A DNA stretch of 13,685 nucleotides, taken from Saprospiraceae bacterium (GTDB lineage Bacteria; Bacteroidota; Bacteroidia; Chitinophagales; Saprospiraceae). The notes below the pieces were generated by a model, which ran no database searches, had not been told where the DNA came from, and saw only the letters and a list, made by a program, of their open reading frames with translations. Below, in pieces: positions 1 through 7,756 of this stretch; position 1 is the stretch's first letter, and each line of letters starts with the position of its first letter. The translations under genes and the position numbers were made by a program. The stretch spans positions 1-13,685 of the forward strand of contig JADJNW010000034.1 of assembly GCA_016714085.1 (NCBI GenBank), in the 5' to 3' direction.

Positions 1-253
1 CGGATGGGATGCCCGATAATATGCTTGCTTTAGTTCTAAACTCTAATTTTCGCGTGTTCGGATTCCATACCGCTATTGTATCGCCTTCGCGGTATGTCGG
101 CAAATACCAAGCGCCGTCACCATCTATACTTGTACTTCGCGCAATATACCCACTGTCCGGCGCTGCCTCAATTTCATACCAAGGGACACGGATGGTTTGC
201 GCGTTTCCTAAAATCGTCAAAAAAAGAAATGATATTAAAATTAAGTATTTCAT
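1..253 (-). CDS. Secreted or membrane-targeted protein downstream of tail genes, 3' part cut by window edge
   Basis: An ATG at 253 opens a frame that stays open to the window edge (84 codons). It begins 2 bases after the TGA of the upstream tail gene, so it belongs to the same operon. The first 19 residues look like a signal peptide: MKY, then a hydrophobic run (LILISFLFLTIL), then G-N-A-Q, a cleavage context common in Bacteroidota. The visible mature part is polar and aromatic (VPWYEIEAAPDSGY, later DGDGAWYLPTYREGD and IAVWNPNTRKLEF), consistent with a beta-rich extracellular or fibre-like domain, but I recognise no family. Its position after the tail tip gene suggests a tail-associated or host-surface protein; an export signal is unusual for a virion protein, which normally assembles in the cytoplasm. 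The opposite-strand frame at 9-275 is taken as a shadow. Confidence 0.75.
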   Translation of the reverse strand, partial: MKYLILISFLFLTILGNAQTIRVPWYEIEAAPDSGYIARSTSIDGDGAWYLPTYREGDTIAVWNPNTRKLEFRTKASILSGIPS

Positions 254-255
254 AA

Positions 256-2388
256 TCATGCTATTGGGAAAATAATATGTACAACGCCAGGCGATTTTAT
301 TGTAAAATTCCAGTCTATATCAGGTTCATTAAAAGTATAGTCCGCTTCTGCTAACTGCCTCCCATTCCAAAGAACAATCGTTCCGGTAACATCCCATTGA
401 AACAATTCATTTGTAACCTCAAGCGAACCACTTACGTTTGAAAACTCTAATTTCAACAATCTGGGTGGCGTTGATGTACCGCCGCCACCACTACCGGCGC
501 TTGAGGGCGAGCCTCCACCACCTCCACTTGAACCATCGGGGCGCTGAATAGGCGTTCCTTCTGTAAATCCGCTACCGTTTAGCACTTCAAACCATTCGCC
601 CGAAACAATATCATTTACCAAATCAAAAGAACCGCCATTAAAAACTAAATAGTGACCATACCAGTCAATCACTTTCCACGCCTCGAAATAATCATCTCGC
701 GCAATGTAAGAACCTATATATTTTAAGGTTGGCAAAAGTTGCCCTCGAATAACTTCATTTACCAATAATTGTGTAAAATTCTCATACGTTCCAATATCTT
801 CTACTCTCCAATTTTCGGCAAGTGTCCAAGTAAAGCCATCATCCGCTAAATACATGATATGACCCGGTGAAGTTAATCCAGGGCCATCCCCTAAAATTGT
901 TTCAAAGTCAATCATGGCGCTGTTTGTTGTTTCGTCATTTGTAGCGGAATATTCTGTAATATCCGCCTGTCCTGAAAATGCGCCAATAGCCAATAGCTCA
1001 AGATATAAATTTTCAAACGTCCATTCCACATCAACTCCTGTAGCGGGGTTGCCTGAAATCACTTCTATTGCTGAAAATGAAATATCAAAAAGCAAATCAC
1101 CGCTTGCAATTAAAAGCGGCGTTGACGATATAATAAAAGGTAATGAATATTCTTGACCAACAGTGCTAACCAATAAATTTCTGTAATAAAAGCCCGCCGT
1201 TAATGACCACTGCGGATTTGCGCCACTTTGATCGGTTACTAAATAATAGCTTCCAACCTTTAGCGTTACTTTCCACATGAAAACAAAGGGCGGTGTATCG
1301 CCATTCAAAGCGGTTATTTTATATCGCTGTGTAGATGAAAAATAAAGCGAACCATTCCCGTTGTAATAATCCACTGTACTATAAGTAATGCCGCCGCCGC
1401 CCGTGTCGCTTACCACTTGTCCAGCCAACATATTAACCGTTGATCGATGTAAATACCTGGCTGCAACTTTTCGTAGGGGCGGGAAAAACTTAAACACGCC
1501 ACCCGAAAGCCTTTTTAATGCGGTCGCCTCATCAGCATCATAGTTACTTATTCGTAAATCATTCCCTGTTGTAACCGTTTCGCCTTCGCTTTTATCATAA
1601 ATGTAAATAGGGACACTATTTGTGAAAGGAAAACCTAAGTGATTGACCTGTTGAAACCAAAAAGTCCCGTCTGAATAGAAAAACCTTGCTCCAAAAGCCG
1701 TGCAAATACTTGAAAGTACATCGTAACAGGATTTATAATTGTAATTACCCTTGCTGTCAATCGTGTAATAAGCGACGTGATTATTACGAGAATAAAGTAA
1801 AGGATTATCGTTTTCATCATAGGTTCTACCTTCTGGATACCAGTGGCAGACGACTTTTAAAAAATCTTCTGTCGAGCCATAGAGCGCGGCGATAGCAGGG
1901 ACTTTATTTAGACAATTAAATATATGCCCGATAAAAGTATCGTAACCCGTGTAAGGATCGCCATCATCGTTATAATCTATCGTTTTCAAAATACCAAGTG
2001 CGTCGGTTGCTTTCAATTCGGCGCTGGGATTGACTGTATAAGGTAGATCGGGTAAAGAAATTAAGTCGGTTAGGATGTAGCCAATGAATTTAGGATAGAT
2101 TGTTGGAAAGGTGGTAAAATCGGTTATTGTTAGCGTAAACCGCCCTTCTGCCGCTCCAACTATATCAGTTAATAGTGTTTCAATAGCTGTCGAATTTATG
2201 ACTACTCCAATCGTTGCGCTGGCCGCTAAAATTGGTTGCATTCTCGGGCCGCTTTGCCCTTCATAATCAATAGATAATTTATCTAATATAATTTCAGCTT
2301 CATCCCCTACAAATTCTGAATCATGTATCGAGACAATATAAAACTTGCCCGAATATGAAAAAGCATTTGCAGTGTACCTGATCGCCAT
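256..2388 (-). CDS. Baseplate / tail-tip structural protein, 710 aa
   Basis: This is a large protein directly after the tape measure, the slot of the distal tail and baseplate hub genes in siphophages. The ATG at 2388 overlaps the tape measure stop by one base (TAATG), implying coupled translation. The first 300 residues or so look like a baseplate hub or distal tail protein: a strand-rich opening, a segment with GRFTLTITDF followed by KFIGYILTD, and an A-T-D-A-L-G-I-L-K stretch. Near residue 619 a glycine/serine/proline linker of about 24 residues begins, with runs GGGGG and GGGG. After it comes a compact module of about 68 residues with an N-G-R-Q-L ... D-Y-T-F pattern seen in many tail-fibre beta modules. 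No enzymatic motif was found. The product could attach tail to host receptor; the exact role is inferred from position and composition. Confidence 0.7.
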   Translation of the reverse strand: MAIRYTANAFSYSGKFYIVSIHDSEFVGDEAEIILDKLSIDYEGQSGPRMQPILAASATIGVVINSTAIETLLTDIVGAAEGRFTLTITDFTTFPTIYPKFIGYILTDLISLPDLPYTVNPSAELKATDALGILKTIDYNDDGDPYTGYDTFIGHIFNCLNKVPAIAALYGSTEDFLKVVCHWYPEGRTYDENDNPLLYSRNNHVAYYTIDSKGNYNYKSCYDVLSSICTAFGARFFYSDGTFWFQQVNHLGFPFTNSVPIYIYDKSEGETVTTGNDLRISNYDADEATALKRLSGGVFKFFPPLRKVAARYLHRSTVNMLAGQVVSDTGGGGITYSTVDYYNGNGSLYFSSTQRYKITALNGDTPPFVFMWKVTLKVGSYYLVTDQSGANPQWSLTAGFYYRNLLVSTVGQEYSLPFIISSTPLLIASGDLLFDISFSAIEVISGNPATGVDVEWTFENLYLELLAIGAFSGQADITEYSATNDETTNSAMIDFETILGDGPGLTSPGHIMYLADDGFTWTLAENWRVEDIGTYENFTQLLVNEVIRGQLLPTLKYIGSYIARDDYFEAWKVIDWYGHYLVFNGGSFDLVNDIVSGEWFEVLNGSGFTEGTPIQRPDGSSGGGGGSPSSAGSGGGGTSTPPRLLKLEFSNVSGSLEVTNELFQWDVTGTIVLWNGRQLAEADYTFNEPDIDWNFTIKSPGVVHIIFPIA

Positions 2389-4612
2389 TATTTAATTCTT
2401 TCTTTTTCCTGTTTTGTCCGTTCCAATGACAATTCCAAATCTTCGCCTCGTATTAAAAAAGTGCCTGTGAGCCGTGTTGCACCTCCAATATCTCCAAGTT
2501 TATCAAGTGGGATAACCGCTTCACCTGAGCTAAGAAGCGCCGGGAAAGTGTCATTCGGGAATCCTGGCGGAATAATACCGCCTTGCGCAAGTTTAGGGAC
2601 AGCCCCTTCAATCTTGTTTCTAAATAATTTAGCTGCTGCGATAAGTAAAGTACCCCCAATGATTGCCAGGGCTGGGTTGAGGCTTTTGATAGATAATCGA
2701 ATTGCGGCAAGTTGGATGCCTAAAGCAATTGCCGCCTTACCTACTTGCTCCATTAAATTCGCAATCACATTGCCAATTCCTTTTAAATTACCTGTTCCAC
2801 TTGCAATATCTCCTAATGTTTCGCCAATGCCGGCCGCCACGTCTGCCAAACCTTGATTAACCGCATTTGAAATATTATTACCAAAGTCTATAAATGCTTG
2901 TTTTGCATTTGCTGCAATTTCCTGACTTCGAGTTAGTAAATTATTTACCTGTCCAAGCCCAGGCACAAGCCCCTCGATTGATGTATTTGCAAGCCCTACC
3001 TGCTTACTCAAATCTTCGTAAGTGAGCCCCAATGCACTTGCTTTTGCATTTGCGCTTTCAAATCTTGCGTCCTGTTGTTCTAAAAACTTATTTAGTTCGT
3101 CAATTGCAACTTGAGCTTCTGAAATCGTCTTGAGCGGGGCAAGGTTTTCGGATTTAACAACAATAGAAGGTTGTTTGGCTTGCGCCGTTCCTGAAGCTCC
3201 AGGTCTTTCAAAATTATCATCAAAAGAACTTGCGCCCGATACCACGCCAGAACCCCCTAAAGAACCCGTAATTGATTTTTTAGCACTTTGAAAAACTTCT
3301 TTAATTCGATTAATACCGTCATCAATTCGGCTGGATTCGTCCGCAAAGCCTTCTGAAAAAGCTTTTCCTAATCGTTCGCCTTGTGTAAGTGCAATGCCAA
3401 TCGGGTTACCTTTTACAATTGCTTCGCCAAAGCTTTTTGCGGCTGCTCGAAGGTTGCCTTCTTTTAGTTCTCCAAAACCGCGAATGAGCGCCGAAAAACT
3501 TTCTTTTGCAATTCTGCCAAGTTCAGCAAGTGTATTTAACAACGCATTTACGACGCGCCTAAAAGATTCCGATTTTTGATAAGCATAAACAAGCCCTGCC
3601 GCAATTGCCGCAACACCTGCTATAACTAAACCGATTGGCGAAAATAAAAGTGCAAGGCCGGAGGCTAATAACCGAACACCCGCCGCTAAATTGCGAACTC
3701 CTGTTAATGCCAGCGCAAAAACAGATGTAAGTTTTCCAATAACAAGCAATGTAGGGCCAATTGCGGCGGCAAAAAGGGCAAATCGAATAATATTTTTCTT
3801 TACACTATCATCAAGCCCGATAAAAAAGGTTACTGCCTTGCCGAGCGCAGTAGATACTTTATTTATAATGCCTTCCAGATCAAACAGCCTGTTTATCTCC
3901 CTTCCAAGTTCGCCGAAAAAGATAAAGTGTGCGGAATCTCGAAAGTTTTCAAAAGAATTTGCCAGACCTCCATTTACCCTTTCGAGTTTCGCAAATTCCT
4001 GCGTAACTTTTGCAATAAATTCTTCGGATGAAATGCCAAGCTTTTGTAGTTCTTCCGAATTGGAAGTTCCAAAAGCCTCCTCCAGCGCGGGGCGTATCTC
4101 AAAAATCCGTTCATTTAACTGGTTAATTTCTTCGCTGAAATTTTGCCCTTTGATGCTATTTGAGTAGTGCGCGAATAGCCCCGTCAAATTCTTCTCGCCA
4201 CCCGCCACTTCAGGCCACCGCATTACCAAACTGCGTAATCGTTTCTCGCGCTTGATCTGCGCTAAACCCAACCGCTTGTAATCTTGCTGATGCCCTAACC
4301 GCCTGCTCAAATCCCAATCCAGGCGCTTCTGCTACTTTGCGCAATTTTTCTAATTCTCGCGCAAAGTCCTGCGAATGCTGGTTCAATTTCATTACCGCCG
4401 CAAGGCATTTTTCCAGCTTTTCAATTTCAGCAAAAGACTTTACGGCAGCAATGCCGATACCAGCTAAAGGCAAGGTAATTGATTGAGTAAGAGCAGAACC
4501 AGGCAGACGAAAGACCTTTAGCAAAAGCGTTTAAACGCCCCTCGACGCGCTTGATTGCGCTTTCAAAAGGCTTTGTATCAAGGGATAATATTACATTTAA
4601 ACTATTTGCCAT
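2388..4612 (-). pseudogene. Tape measure protein, broken by frame lesions near its 5' end
   Basis: The tape measure sets tail length and occupies the tube lumen. The ATG at 4612 (MANSLNVILSLDTKPFESAI) overlaps the chaperone stop by 11 bases. Family signs are SALTQSITLPLAGIGIAAV, FGTSNSEELQKLGISSEEFI, a hydrophobic segment around 3,560-3,800 rich in A/G/L/I, and a C-terminal GFPNDTFPALLSSGEAVIPL. Reading is interrupted four times. An extra base at about 4501 moves ...KGLSSA into GSALTQ. A TGA at 4210-4212 follows FGNAVA. A missing base near 4163 joins REEFDGAIRALL to QIASKGKISA. A missing base near 4133 joins that to EEINQLNERI. Correcting these gives 742 codons including the stop. From about 4132 to 2388 the frame is intact. 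At roughly 0.15 nm per residue the ruler would suit a tail near 110 nm. No slippery site accompanies the breaks, so decay or sequence error is likelier than recoding. Confidence 0.85.
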
Positions 4613-5299
4613 ATCTGTTTTTCATTTCTTCATCCCATTTTGCCCACTTTTCTAATGTTTTTTCGTTTGGCTTTAAAGAAGGTGTTTTAACTTCTTCCCA
4701 ATCAAATTTTATTAAATCGGTAGGCTTAATAGAACGTCCCTTTTTTACGTGTACTTGTAGCAGTGCGGCGGTTTGCCAACGCACGGTTTCCCATGCCGTG
4801 CGATATGTAAAAGTTTGATCGGCGCGAGCGCCTTCTATAAATAAAAAGACTTCGCGCAACGTGCATCCCCAAAAATCACTTGGTGATAACTTGCACTCAC
4901 CGCAAGCAATACGGAAAATATCGTCTATTGTGAGCGCTGAGTTTTCGTTCTCAGCGCTTTTGAGTTTCCCTTTTCCTGCCCATTATTTTCCGGTTTTGGC
5001 ATTGCCTTAGAAAATAAATCCATGCACGTTTTGAACAAGTCGGGATTTTCATCCATCATATCACCAACTTCTTCGTAACTTATTGTAAAGTCCTTTCCTG
5101 CCATGCGATAACCATGCTTCAATCCCACCATTACCAAATTGATAATCATGGAAAAGCTCATATTGTCGGTAAGTGTGGACAATTGGCGCAAGGTGATATT
5201 CTGGATAGTTAAAAATTCATCCAAAGCAGTAATCCCATAATAAATTGGATGTTTCACCCCCGAAACTTCCACTTCATAAAATTTATTCATAGATTCCAT
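4602..5299 (-). CDS. Tail assembly chaperone GT, made by programmed -1 ribosomal frameshift (232 aa)
   Basis: This is the extended form of the tail chaperone. It shares the first 112 codons with G, then shifts -1 at GGGAAAC (4970-4964) and continues to a TAG at 4602-4604, adding 120 residues. The extension reads on as IDDIFRIACGECKLSPSDFW, GCTLREVFLFIEGARAD, TFTYRTAWETVRWQTAALLQ and KPTDLIKFDWEE. It has no start codon of its own at the junction, and the frame is open across the gap between the two pieces. By analogy with lambda gpG/gpGT, the T domain recruits tail tube protein while G coats the tape measure. A small T:G ratio set by the shift is expected. It sits between tail tube and tape measure, the standard place. 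An independent start at 4859 is possible but would lose the cysteine-rich segment that belongs to the domain. Confidence 0.88.
4925..5299 (-). CDS. Tail assembly chaperone G (zero-frame product), 124 aa
   Basis: This is the short, abundant chaperone that binds the tape measure during tail assembly. The ATG at 5299 lies 2 bases after the tail tube stop; a second in-frame ATG (MNKFYEVEV, 5290) is a possible start. The body is small and mostly helical after a strand-like beginning: FYEVEVSGVKHPIYYGITAL, a central MIINLVMVGLKHGYRMAGKDF, then SYEEVGDMMDENPDLFKTCM. The C-terminal part after the shift site (SKALRTKTQRSQ, 12 residues) is unique to this form and is encoded mostly inside the stimulatory hairpin, so its sequence is probably constrained by RNA structure. 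Its position between tail tube and tape measure and the overlapping extended product support the assignment. Protein-level similarity to lambda G itself is not claimed. Confidence 0.85.
   Translation of the reverse strand: MESMNKFYEVEVSGVKHPIYYGITALDEFLTIQNITLRQLSTLTDNMSFSMIINLVMVGLKHGYRMAGKDFTISYEEVGDMMDENPDLFKTCMDLFSKAMPKPENNGQEKGNSKALRTKTQRSQ
4933..4970 (-). promoter_or_regulatory. Programmed -1 frameshift signal: slippery heptamer plus hairpin
   Basis: On the minus strand the heptamer GGGAAAC (4970-4964) is phased G GGA AAC in the G frame, fitting the X XXY YYZ rule and differing from lambda's GGGAAAG only in the last base. After a 5-nt spacer (4963-4959) comes a perfect hairpin: AGCGCTGAG (4958-4950), loop AACGAAAA (4949-4942), CTCAGCGCT (4941-4933). 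The zero-frame stop TAG (4927-4925) follows 5 bases beyond the stem. All parts needed for -1 shifting are present in the right order and phase. Confidence 0.9.
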
Positions 5300-5301
5300 T
5301 T

Positions 5302-5724
5302 TTAGCTATTTGTACCGCGCGTCACTTGTCCGTCAACCGTAAAAGTGGCGGAGAACGTTGCGTTTTCTTCAACGGTTGCGCCCATATTCAACGCAGTGCA
5401 ATAGCCTGAGCCATCCCAATACGGGTCGCCACTTTCGCCTCCGGTATCAAATCGCAGAGCAAGCAAGGTGTCAGCGCTAAACACATCAAATAAATCCATC
5501 ACGGTTTCATTTGCGCTGTCATAGGCAATCAAGCCGTCGGTTGTTAGGGTCGCCGATTTTCTGCCAGGGGCAATTTTTGTCCATCCTGCGCCGGGCAAAT
5601 CCTTTGTGAGTGTTTCCCTCGGCTCCATCGTGAAGTCAAGCGTACAGGTAACGGCGTGGGCAATTGCAACGCCATTTCTATAAATCCGAAGGTTTGTACC
5701 GTTTATAATACCAGTTGTAGCCAT
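5302..5724 (-). CDS. Major tail tube protein, 140 aa
   Basis: This is the subunit of the stacked rings that form the flexible siphophage tail tube. The start MATTGIINGTNLRIYRNG and the following VTCTLDFTMEPRETLTKD, with GWTKIAPGRKSATLTTDGLI, match the TP901-1-like tail tube pattern: an N-terminal strand, then 'leads to thiol/charged loop, then G..s.t...dgl'. The end FSATFTVDGQVTRGTNS is the closing beta hairpin typical of the family. The length of 140 residues is normal. It sits 5 bases downstream of a small unknown gene and 2 bases upstream of chaperone G, the canonical order. The frame is intact and codon use matches its neighbours. The alternative, a head decoration protein, is less likely because of the adjoining chaperone. 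Confidence 0.85.
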   Translation of the reverse strand: MATTGIINGTNLRIYRNGVAIAHAVTCTLDFTMEPRETLTKDLPGAGWTKIAPGRKSATLTTDGLIAYDSANETVMDLFDVFSADTLLALRFDTGGESGDPYWDGSGYCTALNMGATVEENATFSATFTVDGQVTRGTNS

Positions 5725-5729
5725 TACAT

Positions 5730-5984
5730 TTATTTTTTATTGCGAAAAAATGATCTTTTTTGTTTACCCTTCACTTCCTCCGGCTCTACCACGTAGTAAT
5801 TATTTACTGTAATCTCTTGGGGTGTTTCTTCTTTTTTATCAATTGGTGGTGCATCTAACCTGGCTTGGTCGTCGTTTAATTCGGCTATTTCTTTGCCAAT
5901 TAAGTCGTTAGCCAAATCCTTTGTAACATCCACTAATGCGCCAACTTGCCATTTGTCAAAGTCTTTTATAATTCTGATAATCAT
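5730..5984 (-). CDS. Small uncharacterised protein between neck and tail tube genes, 84 aa
   Basis: I do not recognise this protein. The ATG at 5984 overlaps the gp10-like stop by 4 bases, so translation is probably coupled. The N-terminal half (MIIRIIKDFDKWQVGALVDV, then AKDLANDLIGKEIAEL-like spacing of hydrophobics) resembles short phage proteins of the form 'strand, G, strand, helix' in which a lysine/aspartate-rich loop precedes a helix ending in a glycine-containing turn. The second half is acidic and then strongly basic (VNNYYVVEPEEVKGK followed by K/R-rich residues) and likely disordered. There is no signal peptide or membrane segment. Position suggests a virion-associated or head-tail accessory role; this is inference from context only. 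Confidence 0.65.
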   Translation of the reverse strand: MIIRIIKDFDKWQVGALVDVTKDLANDLIGKEIAELNDDQARLDAPPIDKKEETPQEITVNNYYVVEPEEVKGKQKRSFFRNKK

Positions 5985-6454
5985 AATCGATTTTCCTTTG
6001 CATGAATTTGAGCAAACTTGCGTTCCATTTTTTGAAATGCCGCCGAACGTGCTTTTTGCAAAGCGGCTTCCATGATTCTTATCCTAAATCTGGATGCCGA
6101 ACCAAACAACGCCGCCGCGTAAAAACCTGACGCTGTTTTTGTTGTTTGCCCAATTTCAGATGCCGTTAATCGCCGAATCACTTTTGGCCCGACTTGTATA
6201 TCGTCTTTTCTATCTCGAAAAAGAGACATTGATTTTCTTAGGTTTCCTGGGTAAATAGGCGTTTTGCCGCGCTTTGAATAATAATAGTGTAGTTTTTTAC
6301 TTTTGGGAGTTGGTGATTGTCTTGCTACCTTACGAACTTCCCCTGCGCCTGATCTCAATATTTGAACCTTTTTAGATTTTGTAGCGACGCGCTTTAGATA
6401 GTTTTTAAGCGCGAAACTCATCTCTTCGGGTCTGGTTCTTAGTGTTGCGCTCAT
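5981..6454 (-). CDS. HK97 gp10-like neck/tail completion protein, 157 aa
   Basis: This protein fills the position of HK97 gp10-type proteins, between the DUF3168-type protein and the tail tube gene. The ATG at 6454 overlaps the upstream stop by 4 bases. It is very basic (many K and R), with a helical start (EEMSFALKNYLKRVATKSKK), a central RQSPTPKSKKLHYYYSKRGK and YPGNLRKSMSLFRDRKDD, then VGPKVIRRLTASE. Segments of the type 'P...GNLRKSi....' followed by 'v.vGp' are typical of gp10-like proteins, which help join tail to head. The usual 'Y...vEfGT' region appears altered here (GFYAAALFGSASRFRI). The C-terminal helix (AALQKARSAAFQKMERKF) ends the domain. Confidence in the family is moderate and in the neck/tail role good. 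Confidence 0.7.
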   Translation of the reverse strand: MSATLRTRPEEMSFALKNYLKRVATKSKKVQILRSGAGEVRKVARQSPTPKSKKLHYYYSKRGKTPIYPGNLRKSMSLFRDRKDDIQVGPKVIRRLTASEIGQTTKTASGFYAAALFGSASRFRIRIMEAALQKARSAAFQKMERKFAQIHAKENRL

Positions 6455-6840
6455 CTCTTTTGCCTTACCTCGTAAGTTTGTTCAATCACGTAAATATGTT
6501 CATCAAAATTCATATCAAAGCTTTGGCTATTAGAAAACCGAATCGAATCAATCACAATGCTTTCAATCGTTCCTGAATATCGGTCAAGGGCGGTGCGCAC
6601 ATTTTCTGCTACATTTATTGCGGCGTCATAAGTTTCCGCGTATGCCTCTACTGTCACCTGCACCGTGTCTAATACGCTTGGGCCTTCCTTTGTGTCGCTT
6701 GGTAGATTATTCGTTAGGCGATACACAACAAAGGGATAAGTCGCATTTTGTGGCGCGTAATCCGGGTAAACGCGGGTTGAAACAAGTGCAGTCACCGCGC
6801 TAACTGCCTGCAATCTTCCGTATATCGCTTTTCCTATCAC
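6451..6840 (-). CDS. DUF3168-type tail completion (terminator) protein, 129 aa
   Basis: The small alpha/beta protein MIGKAIYGRLQAVSAVTALV, with VYPDYAPQNATYPFVVYRLT and a tract VQVTVEAYAETYDAAINVAE, follows the DUF3168 pattern: a helix, then 'rvyp...pq....PyvvY', then 'v.v...a.t...a..va..vr'. Members of the family cap the tail at the head-proximal end and connect it to the closure protein. Length is normal. The ATG at 6840 overlaps the closure protein stop by 4 bases, and its own stop overlaps the gp10-like start by 4, so the neck genes form a tightly coupled set. The frame is intact. Confidence 0.85.
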   Translation of the reverse strand: MIGKAIYGRLQAVSAVTALVSTRVYPDYAPQNATYPFVVYRLTNNLPSDTKEGPSVLDTVQVTVEAYAETYDAAINVAENVRTALDRYSGTIESIVIDSIRFSNSQSFDMNFDEHIYVIEQTYEVRQKR

Positions 6841-7184
6841 AGTCCAACTGTTTTACATTTCAAAAGCATAAATTGTCGATCTTGCGTTTTTTCAATCGCA
6901 ATTATATCGTGTGTTCGACTATCATAAGAAATACGGTTTCGTTCGGTTACATCTGTCCTTGCGCGTATTCTGAAAATTACGTCTTGTTGAACCACCTGCT
7001 TTCCCGTGCCTACGTCGCCTTCCTTTGAAGGCTTTATTTCGTATTCCACTTGCGCCCAAACAGTTGCAAGTGTTGTCCATGTTTCTATCCGTTCGCCGTA
7101 TGTATTGATGCTTTCAGAAAAGTTTTGCAAAACGATTCGAGCATCCATATTCCCGATTTCTTCATTTTTTTTAAATGTTCTCAC
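6837..7184 (-). CDS. Phage head closure / head-tail adaptor protein, 115 aa
   Basis: This protein matches the head-tail joining family of SPP1 gp16 and HK97 gp7. After a short start comes IGNMDARIVLQNFSESINTY, then GERIETWTTLATVWAQVEYE, the hallmark 'G....W.t.a.vWA.v....'. The later QDVIFRIRARTDVTERNRIS and a SYDSRTHDIIAIEKTQDRQF tract fit the second half of the fold. The ATG at 7184 is preferred over the internal ATG (MDARIV) because the 4-base overlap with the gp6-like stop and the beginning of the family's first strand both fall upstream of the internal methionine. The protein seals the portal channel once DNA is packaged and docks the tail. Length is usual for the family. Confidence 0.85.
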   Translation of the reverse strand: MRTFKKNEEIGNMDARIVLQNFSESINTYGERIETWTTLATVWAQVEYEIKPSKEGDVGTGKQVVQQDVIFRIRARTDVTERNRISYDSRTHDIIAIEKTQDRQFMLLKCKTVGL

Positions 7185-7756
7185 CTGAAATAATTTACTC
7201 GATATGGGTTTAATAAATATTCTACGGCGGTCGGTAGCTGTTTTACACTATCCTGTCGGTTTTGATATGAATCCGCTATCAGCATCAGCATTGCCTTTTT
7301 GATCGCAGCAGGTACGGCGGCGGCGTTGGCATAGCCTGCCTGATACGTTACATTTATTACCGCCATTTGTGCCTCAACCGTCGGGAAAGTAGCGTATGCT
7401 TTTCGATACACAAGCGGCGGTCGCTCCGATGGATGCACAGCGTATAAATCAGTGCTTAACGTGGACGCCGAACTTTCGCCAGGTGACAAATAAGTGATAC
7501 TCGTAACGGAAATAAGAGGCGAGACGCTTAACCGTAACCCGTAACTATAAAAACAGTTAAACGTCTCGACAATCGTTTGCGGCAATAATGCAATCTGACA
7601 ATATCGCTCGACTTCTTGCCTTGCGGATGCAATCAAAATGGTGATTAAATCATCATCCGTTGAACTATCTACTTTTAGCCAGTTCTTTACCTCGGTTGGA
7701 CTAAGTGGTTCACTCGCAGGCTCAACACTTACGCGATATGTGCCAGTTTGATACAT
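7181..7756 (-). CDS. gp6-like head-tail connector protein, 191 aa
   Basis: This is the ring-forming connector between portal and closure protein. The N-terminal pattern PLSPTEVKNWLKVDSSTDDD, followed by LITILIASARQEVERYCQIA and LLPQTIVETF, is the recognised 'eiK.hL.id...dD.li..li.aA...ve..t...l..q' signature of HK97 gp6-type connectors. The middle LSVSPLISVTSITYLSPGES and the tail AAAVPAAIKKAMLMLIADSY also fit, including the helix with a conserved P-A-I-K-x-A. The length of 191 residues is at the longer end of the family. The start codon shares one base with the capsid stop (TAATG), which implies coupled synthesis with capsid protein. The frame is intact. Confidence 0.88.
   Translation of the reverse strand: MYQTGTYRVSVEPASEPLSPTEVKNWLKVDSSTDDDLITILIASARQEVERYCQIALLPQTIVETFNCFYSYGLRLSVSPLISVTSITYLSPGESSASTLSTDLYAVHPSERPPLVYRKAYATFPTVEAQMAVINVTYQAGYANAAAVPAAIKKAMLMLIADSYQNRQDSVKQLPTAVEYLLNPYRVNYFR

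Noticed and set aside
9..275. Plus-strand open frame at the left edge
   Set aside because: It opposes a minus-strand frame with a good signal peptide and the right operon spacing, so it is taken as a shadow.
3691..4167. Plus-strand open frame of 158 codons
   Set aside because: It lies wholly opposite the tape measure gene, is low in recognisable motifs and rich in serine/proline/lysine as expected of a reverse-strand shadow.
4210..4212. TGA in the tape measure read as a sense codon (recoded stop)
   Set aside because: TGA terminates other genes here cleanly (the 710-aa protein; the small terminase frame), all long intact genes use TGG for tryptophan, and the nearby lesions show this segment is simply damaged.
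4933..4958. The 9-bp hairpin as an intrinsic terminator
   Set aside because: No U-tract follows it, it lies inside the G/GT coding region at the right distance from a slippery heptamer, and the downstream genes need read-through.
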